Assembly (NCBI GenBank): GCA_963556195.1
Contig: OY744517.1
Location: 83,791,714 to 83,855,713, forward strand
Source of the DNA: Sepiola atlantica
Lineage: Eukaryota; Mollusca; Cephalopoda; Sepiida; Sepiolidae
DNA: 64,000 nucleotides
Direction of reading: 5' to 3'
This document shows positions 57,571 to 64,000 of the stretch, in pieces. The notes beneath the pieces were generated by a model. It was not told where the DNA came from, searched no databases, and was given only the letters and a program-made list of their open reading frames with translations. Each line of letters begins with the position of its first letter. Within the stretch, counting starts at the first letter, position 1. A program made the translations under genes and the position numbers.

Positions 57571-58442
57571 TATGTATGTATGTATGTATGTATGTCGTAT
57601 GTATGTGTGTATGTATGTATGTGTGTCGTATGTGTGTATGTATGTATGTGTGTCGTATGTGTGTATGTATGTATGTATGTGTGTCGTATGTATGTATGTA
57701 TGTATGTATGTATGTATGTATGTGTGTATGTATGTATGTTGTATGTATGTATGTATGTATTATGTATGTATGTATTATGCATGTATTATGTATGTATGTA
57801 TTATGTATGTATGTATGTATTATGTATGTATGTATTATGTATGTATGTATGTATGTATTATGTATTATGTATGTATGTTTTATGTATGTATGTATGCATT
57901 ATGTATGTATGTATTATGAATGTATGTATGTATGTATAATGTATGTATGTATGTATTATGTATGTATATATGCATGTATTATTTATGTGTGTATTATGTA
58001 TGTATGTATGCATTATGTATGTATGTATATATGTATGTATTATGTATGTGTGTATTATGTATGTATGTATTATGTATGTATGTATGTATGTATGTAGGTA
58101 TGTATTATGTATGTATGTATTTATGTATGTATTATGTATATATGTATGTATGTATGTATTATATATGTATGTTTTATGTATGTATGTATTTATGTATTAT
58201 ATATGTATGTATTATGTATGTATGTATGAATGTATTATGTATGTATGTATGTATTATGTATGTATTATGTATGTATGTATGTATTATGTATGTATTATGT
58301 ATGTATGTATTATGTATGTATGTATGTATGTATGTATTATGTATGTATTATGTATGTATGTATTATGTATGTATTATGTATTATGTATGTATTATTATGT
58401 ATGTATGTATTAATTATGTATGTATGTATGTATGTATGTAAT
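57571..58442. repeat. (TGTA)n array, ~870 bp, interrupted
   Basis: TGTA units with recurring TATTATGTA and TGTGTG variants. Long frames through it encode only MYVC repeats and are artefacts. Confidence 0.97.
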
Positions 58443-58444
58443 AC

Positions 58445-59073
58445 TTGATGACCTAAAGGAAAATAAACACTGACCTTTGACTTGGCTTCTTTTTAAAAAA
58501 AAAAACATTTATTTTTTATTATTGGGAGGTAGGGACCGTCTAAACACGAAAAAAGATGTTAGAAGTGAATTGCAAATTGGAAAGTTTACAAAAAGAAAAA
58601 AACAAAACAAAACCATATAAATCGGTACAGAAAGTAGAAAAAAACGTCTCATTATTGAAATAGGCTTCCCTTATTCTCCAGTCAGACTTTTGTGTGATGG
58701 GATGGATATATATTTACACATTACTCTTTATTATAGAGTGGACCTTATTGCAGAATAGCTTAGATTTTTAAATGGATACACAGGTAGACATTGATTTTTC
58801 AAATGTCACAGCTAACCAAATATTTGAGAAAATTACATTGATAAAGTTTCTTAAAAACAGTATTTACTTGTGCGTCCTTAATTAGAATTTTGGGAAGGGG
58901 AAAACAAGTTACTGCTCATCACGTGAGGTACCCTCATTCTCGAGGGAGTGCCGATTGGACTATACAGGTTATTTTTGTTTCCAATCCAGAGTGCCTCTTT
59001 TATTTAGGGGTGGTGGTGATGATTCCCACACATTAAAACCGACTTTGTTTCTAACTTTGCTCTCGTGGGGAGA
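58445..59073 (-). repeat. ~620-bp dispersed repeat (copy 3 of 4)
   Basis: Near-identical to 63069-63683, e.g. GGGAGGTAGGGACCGTCTAA and CTGATTGGACTATACAGG-like phrases. Inverted relative to 24930 and 46080. The left end abuts the TGTA array; the right end stops at CTCTCGTGGGGAG. Confidence 0.8.
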
Positions 59074-60005
59074 ACCTACAAACATGTGTACGTTGTGAAT
59101 TTGAAAATAATATGAACTCTGAAGACACTGCAGTAATTTTTCTGAAGTTTGGGAAATAAATTTGATGTGTAACAGCAGAGAACATAGACAAAATATATAG
59201 ATGGTTAAGTTTATATACAAAAACTAATATTTGAAATAAAAAGTATGTTAATATTTGCATTAACAAAAATGTATGTAAAGGTTTTTAAATTTATTATTTG
59301 CTTTTGTAATTGTAAACATTAACAAATTATGAGACCGATAAATACTGACATAAATAATTATATTCTAAAATTTAAATTAAATTTATTGAATCGACAATCG
59401 ATATATGCATCAAATATACACTCATATTAACATAGCATGGATCCAACAAGGAATGGGTATTTTTCTTGTATTAGTATAAGTATATATTTTATTAATGGTA
59501 AGTTATGAGTGTAATTTCAAACACTATGCATTTATAAAATGTAGTCGATTCATATAGGAATACTTCTGGAACAGAGGAAGTTAAAATAATATTACATATT
59601 TAAATCTTGAAATTTGACGTAGTGTCGCATAATTGTTGCCAGTATTTTTTATAAAAGAGCCGACTGCATAAATATTCATGAATCAGGAATTAATGCAACG
59701 ATCTTTGGTTGAATTAATTGGAAATAAAGCGAAGGATGTAAAAATAATTGGATGTATAGCATGACCTTTACACTAAAAAAAATGATGGGATTTCGAACAG
59801 GAATGTGGGTTAGAATATCAAGATATATTTTAAAACTTTATAACGATTTCACTGCTGGGGACAAAAGGTAAAATGCTGACAGAAAACTGGTGAAAAGGTT
59901 ACCAAAATAATTTAATAAAATCTAAAACGTGAAAAACTTAAAAGTTGCCAGGCTAAGAGTTACATGTATACACTTCAGAATATATTCAGATATTATCTTA
60001 TATCA
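59074..60005. other. No gene seen
   Basis: AT-rich; no feature recognised. Confidence 0.5.
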
Positions 60006-60009
60006 TTGA

Positions 60010-60200
60010 TTTTTTTTTTTGCGTCACTATTTATCAAGGCTAAAAGCCACTCGAGGATAAGGGTCAATGTGATAGATAGAATGTCAGCTGAATGATGAAG
60101 AATATTATGAGAGGATTGAAAATGATGAGTGGAATGAACAAAGTTTGATTATTTATGAGGACGGTTTATGATAAGTATTTGCTAACATTGGGTTTGAAGA
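60010..60200 (+). repeat. Dispersed repeat (copy 2 of the 2093 family)
   Basis: Matches 2093-2260 in the same orientation after a T-rich tract. Confidence 0.6.
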
Positions 60201-60504
60201 TTAATTTATTGTAGTCTGCAGGGAAGTAATCCTGTGGTAATGTGTTCCTCAGATAGGACATTTTTTGGAAAGAAACCCTGTTCAAGGAAACTTCATTTGA
60301 TGTTAGGCACACAGAAAAAGAAAGGAAAGCTCTTTCAGTTGTGATACGAAGACCAGAGACTGAAGCTCAGTCGAGCACGGTCCATGGAAACAACAACAGA
60401 GCGGAGAAAGACCAACAACTTCTCTGCTGTGAGTAAAGAACTGTAGAGAAGAGAAGAAATCATCCACCCACTCGATTGCATAGTTGATTCCAAGACAAGA
60501 AAAA

Positions 60505-60900
60505 GTGCTCTATGCCTTTTGGCCGGGATCAAAGTGTAGTATCTGTTCCGATGGATACTGCACCCCATAGACTGGTATTGTCTTGGCCTTCGGGGCTCGA
60601 TTAACGCCGTTCTATGGGTCTGTCCTGTGCAGTTCTAGGAGGTTCACCCTCTCAGGCTTAGCCTCTCCTCTTTGGGGAGGAGTAAGTTTATTGCTTACTG
60701 CCTGAGGCGCCCCTACCGGGGAATGCCGACGGGGCTGCCCAGGCAATTTTTAATGGACAGAGTGCTCACCTTCTCAAGCGCTGGCTTTTCAAGCCCCACT
60801 TTTCAACCGAACCTTGGGTCACATCTTACCTTGTGGATTGTAAGATAAAAATGGCCTTGTGCCTAACCTCCTGAAGAGGAGGTAAATAATACATAGTGTT
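60505..60900 (+). mobile_element. U2 snRNA-headed SINE, copy 5
   Basis: Head GCCTTTTGGCC, GATCAAAGTGTAGTATCTG. Full body with CTCTTTGGGGAGGAG, CTGCCTGAGGCGCCCCTACC and GCGCTGGC. The 3' end AGGAGGTAAATAATAC matches copy 1. The most complete copy. Confidence 0.82.
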
Positions 60901-61434
60901 TTTGAAGTGTCATTAACCTCTGTCTCCTCATTAACGAAGATGTGTTCTCTTTCAAAATGCTTTCTCCGCCTGCTGATGTGCCTGCGGATGACTGTGCAAC
61001 ATTGAGTTGAAAATAGAGCTTTTGTTGGTACTGAAGAAATTGGATAGTAGCTTCTCTCTCATAGCCAATCTTTCCTTTCTACACTTTCTTTTCTGCTTCT
61101 TGGGGTTCCACAAATTTATTTTAAAAATTTTATTTGAAATGTTTCTCCTAATTTCTGGCTAGTTTTTCAAGATATTTTTTATTTAGATGGCTCGTCGGGG
61201 GGTTGGCCTTGATTAATATTCACAAGTACAACTCTTTTAGGATACCAAGTCTTCCTTTGACCGTCGTCGATTTCAAGCCTTCCTTCGACCATCATCACTT
61301 TCAAATCATTTCACAACGTGGTTTAAAATGAGCTGGTGCTAACAACTAACTGCTTTTATGTTACGCCCAGTGAGGGTTGTAGGCTCTGTCCATTAGACCT
61401 TGAGAATACTTGAATCTTTTAAGGGGGTGTCCAT
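60901..61434. other. No gene seen
   Basis: Unrecognised; may include more of the LINE relic that follows. Confidence 0.45.
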
Positions 61435-61640
61435 GATTTTTTAAACCAATCGGTAACTCACTGTAAAGACTTGTTTTTGGAACCTTGTGTCACACATCCT
61501 GATCACATGACCAGAGCATTCAAGTTGGTGTCTTCTTTCCGGCTAAGAGATGTTAAGGACTTGCCATAGTGTGTTTTTGATGGAACCTACAAGTTTTCTG
61601 AACTGGTAATCATAAGTTGTCCAATCTCGTGTGCATACAT
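61435..61640 (-). pseudogene. LINE RT C-terminal fragment
   Basis: Minus-strand frame ERRHQLECSGHVIRMCDTRFQKQ corresponds to the ERRQLRWxGHVxRM...PKQ block of LINE RT C-termini. TLWQVLNIS resembles the R(R)ILNISW block before it. Stops interrupt the frame. Confidence 0.55.
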
Positions 61641-61879
61641 GGTGTAAAAGATAATGACATTAATATGGATTACGATTGTAATTTAAAACATTCATTCAAA
61701 ATAAATTAACAGTTTGATTTTCAAAACAGTCGCTCTTTCTGCAAATATCCTATTCACATGGTCACACCATTTACAAAGAATGTGATCATCAAACGTATTA
61801 GGTTTCGGAATTTTAGGGCCGTGGATTGATAATTTGCATTATTGGTATTATTCACACTATTATTCACATCTTGGTTGTT

Positions 61880-62040
61880 ATTTTCACAACGTTTCGGCCG
61901 ATGTAACCTCCGAACTTCTTCAGGTGCATATTTTCGAACTTGAGAATCTTTATGTCGAACTATGTCTAAGATTCTCAAGTTCGAAACAGATGGACCTGAA
62001 GAAAGTCGGAGGTTACATCGGCCGAAACATTGCGAAACTA
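61880..62040. repeat. ~75-bp-arm palindrome of the CCGAAAC repeat
   Basis: Arms 61880-61950 and 61970-62040 are near reverse complements, each with GGAGGTTACATCGGCCGAAAC. The same phrase occurs singly at 62711 and, altered, at 12795. Confidence 0.85.
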
Positions 62041-62369
62041 ACAACCAAGAGTAGTTCGAATAATCCAAATAATATAAATTATCAGACGTATCGTATCGTC
62101 ATAATTGGTCAGAAAATGAATAAATGTATTGGATTGTATATAAGATCATCCATTTGACGATGCATTGCATCGTTTACATGTTTCAGACAGTTATCTCCAT
62201 TTTCGTGTTGCTATGTTCAAAAAGGGTTCGGCCAATGTAATTTCGATCTTTCTTCAGAAGCTTTTATTGTAGACCTTTCATAAATTTCAAACTGATCCTT
62301 TTATTTAATCTATAGGTGTAGACTTTTCTCATTATGCGTTCTATACCTTTTGGTTATTTTTTCTTAAGG
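62041..62369. other. No gene seen
   Basis: AT-rich; unrecognised. Confidence 0.45.
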
Positions 62370-62445
62370 TCTGTCACTAGAGATTGAACTCACAACCTCT
62401 AGGTAAAATTTAGTCTAGAATAACAACTAGACTATGTGTCACGTA
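62370..62445 (-). repeat. tRNA-like SINE head
   Basis: Minus strand with TAGTCTAGTTGTTATTC as a box A-like start and box B GTGAGTTCAATCTC at tRNA spacing. Degenerate, not a functional tRNA. Confidence 0.5.
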
Positions 62446-62699
62446 GGACGATTTAGGGAGAGTTCTACATTTAAATAAAGAGTTAAGTTTGAAATTCCTG
62501 AAGAGACTACAAGAAAAGGCACCTTAAGACAAAAGGCATCTTAAGGTTGAAGGTTCAATCCTCAGTGCGGACAATACGAAGAATTGCGAATTACTAAAGA
62601 CTTCTTCCCAGTCATGGCAGATGGAACGAGAACATGCTACCCCCGTGGATTTAATAAAGGGTTTTGTTTGAAATTCCGTCCAGATTCCCGAGTTCGACA

Positions 62700-62785
62700 G
62701 AAAGATTCCCGAGGTTACATCGGCCGAAACGTTGTGATACAAACACCCAAGATGAGAACAGTAGTCCGAATATACCAAATTCTAC
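62700..62785 (+). repeat. CCGAAAC dispersed repeat
   Basis: GAGGTTACATCGGCCGAAAC then CACCCAAGATGAGAACAGTA; sister of 12799-12862 with the pre-expansion CATCGG junction. Confidence 0.8.
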
Positions 62786-62859
62786 GAATTGTCAACCCTC
62801 ATCTAAAAAAATTCCAAAGCAAAATCATAGAATTTTATTTTTCATATAAAAATTATAAT

Positions 62860-63683
62860 CATTTCTGATGACCTAAAGAAAAAAAATGCACCTACAATTG
62901 ACTTTTTATTTAGAATAGAGAATTTCTTTCTATATTCATTGCATACAAAGGGGATTGTCTGACTTGCTATTTGCTTTTCAATATTTTTTAGTGGTTTTTG
63001 TTTTATTTCAATAGGATAATTAGGGACTGAACTATTGTGAGTTGAAAAAGAAAACGCCAGTAAGTCCTGATGACCTAAAGAAAAATAAACACTAACCGTT
63101 GACTTTGCTTCTTTTTTAAAAAAAAATTCCTTTTATTATTGGGAGGTAGGGACCGTCTAAACACGAAAAAAGATGTTAGGAGAAGTGAATTGGAAATTGG
63201 TAAGTTTACAAAAAGAAAAAAACAAAACCATATAAATCGGTATAGAAAGTAGAAAAAAAAAGTCTCATTATTGAAATAGGCTTCCCTTATTCTCCAGTCA
63301 GACTTTTGTGTGATGGGATGGATATATATTTACACATTGCTCTTTATTATAGAGTGGACCATATTGCAGAGTAGCTTAGATTTTTAAATGGATACACAGG
63401 TAGATATTGATTTTTTAAATGTCACAGCTAACCAAATATTTGAGAAAATTACATTGATAAAGTTTCTTAAAAACAGTATTTACTTGTGCGTCCTTAATTA
63501 GAATTTTTAGAAGGGCAAAACAAGTTATGGCTCATCACGTGAGGTACCCTTATTCTCGAGGGAGTGCCGATTGGACTATACAGGTTATTTTTGTTTCCAA
63601 TCCAGAGTGCCTCTTTTATTAAGGGGGGGGGGGATTCCCATACATTAAAACTGACTTTGTTTCTAACTTTGCTCTCGTGGGGA
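62860..63683 (-). repeat. Dispersed repeat (copy 4 of 4)
   Basis: 62860-63065 is the reverse complement of about 25320-25500. 63069-63683 is nearly identical to 58445-59073. Together this is the longest copy of the family. Confidence 0.75.
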
Positions 63684-63956
63684 GGCAAGTGCATCGGGTA
63701 GTGCTTAGATTTCAGCTGTTGCTAATTCAGCTTCATCGTCTCTATTTACAGATAATACTTGCTTTCTAAAGATCGTCTGTCTCCTTAGTGTAAGATATTG
63801 TTACAAAAATTCTGTTATTGCTGACTCAATTTCTCTGTCGCCATATTTATCTGCTCTAGACTTTTCTTGCTGATTTATGACTCATCCCTAAGTCACTTAA
63901 TCATCAGATGTATTTAGGTTTTAGTGATTGCTGATTTTTTCAGCTTTAATTGTGAT
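63684..63956. other. No gene seen
   Basis: Unrecognised sequence to the window end. Confidence 0.45.
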
Positions 63957-64000
63957 ATTATATATATATATATATCTATATATATATATATATATATATA
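63957..64000. repeat. (TA)n microsatellite, runs off window
   Basis: TA with one TCTA interruption, cut by the window edge. Confidence 0.95.

Noticed and set aside
57557..58448. Cys/Tyr/Val-rich frames across 57.5-58.4 kb
   Set aside because: Translation of the TGTA microsatellite in all three frames.
60335..60568. 77-codon minus-strand frame next to the U2-SINE
   Set aside because: Half of it is antisense to the SINE head; the rest shows no recognisable motif.

Overview
This is a eukaryotic, non-coding-rich, AT-rich window. No bacterial-type genes are present. The mix of very long TA, AAT and TGTA microsatellites, TTAGGG-type telomere-like motifs, tRNA- and snRNA-headed SINEs, broken non-LTR elements, Ty3/Gypsy elements and a Penelope-like GIY-YIG ORF looks like a lophotrochozoan genome, most like a coleoid cephalopod such as an octopus. 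That assignment is inference from repeat character, not from a diagnostic gene.

Only one piece of probable host coding sequence is visible: a 102-nt coiled-coil exon on the minus strand at 5289-5390 with canonical splice sites. The rest looks like intron or intergenic DNA filled with mobile-element debris.

Layout. 0-5 kb: inverted-repeat elements carrying hammerhead-ribozyme folds beside (TA)n, then a LINE 3' end with a zinc finger. 5-17 kb: the host exon, a U2-headed SINE, a solo LTR with a 5-bp target duplication, LINE debris, a tRNA-headed retroposon with a complete hammerhead (10479-10616), and a 5S rRNA-derived fragment. 18-20 kb: about 2 kb of pure AAT repeat. 20.8-26.2 kb: a decayed endonuclease/RT LINE and the 3' end of a second LINE. 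27.7-32.5 kb: two copies of a repeat whose internal inverted-repeat module lies in opposite orientations, two more U2-SINEs and a 26-bp minisatellite. 33-36 kb: a second tRNA-headed, hammerhead-like SINE and an LTR element that has lost RT, RNase H and integrase. 36.6-45.8 kb: a nearly full-length but broken Ty3/Gypsy element inserted, with target duplication CTTAG, into a 39+6n-bp satellite built on telomere-like hexamers. 46-50.4 kb: three minus-strand LINE fragments. 51.5-52.6 kb: an open Penelope-like ORF. 53-64 kb: microsatellites, a TA-flanked inverted-repeat element, a long TGTA array, a fifth U2-SINE and a ~600-bp dispersed repeat pair.

The most interesting theme is a set of hammerhead self-cleaving ribozyme folds on both strands, found by reading secondary structure. 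Several have an intact CUGANGA/GAAA core and all three stems. Most lie 10-130 nt upstream of a (TA)n array. Two sit behind a tRNA-like pol III head, the arrangement known from the schistosome Sm-alpha SINE. A Penelope-like element, a class known to carry hammerheads, is in the same window. I read this as a family of ribozyme-bearing retroposons whose 3' tails may seed the (TA)n arrays. All folds were checked by eye only.
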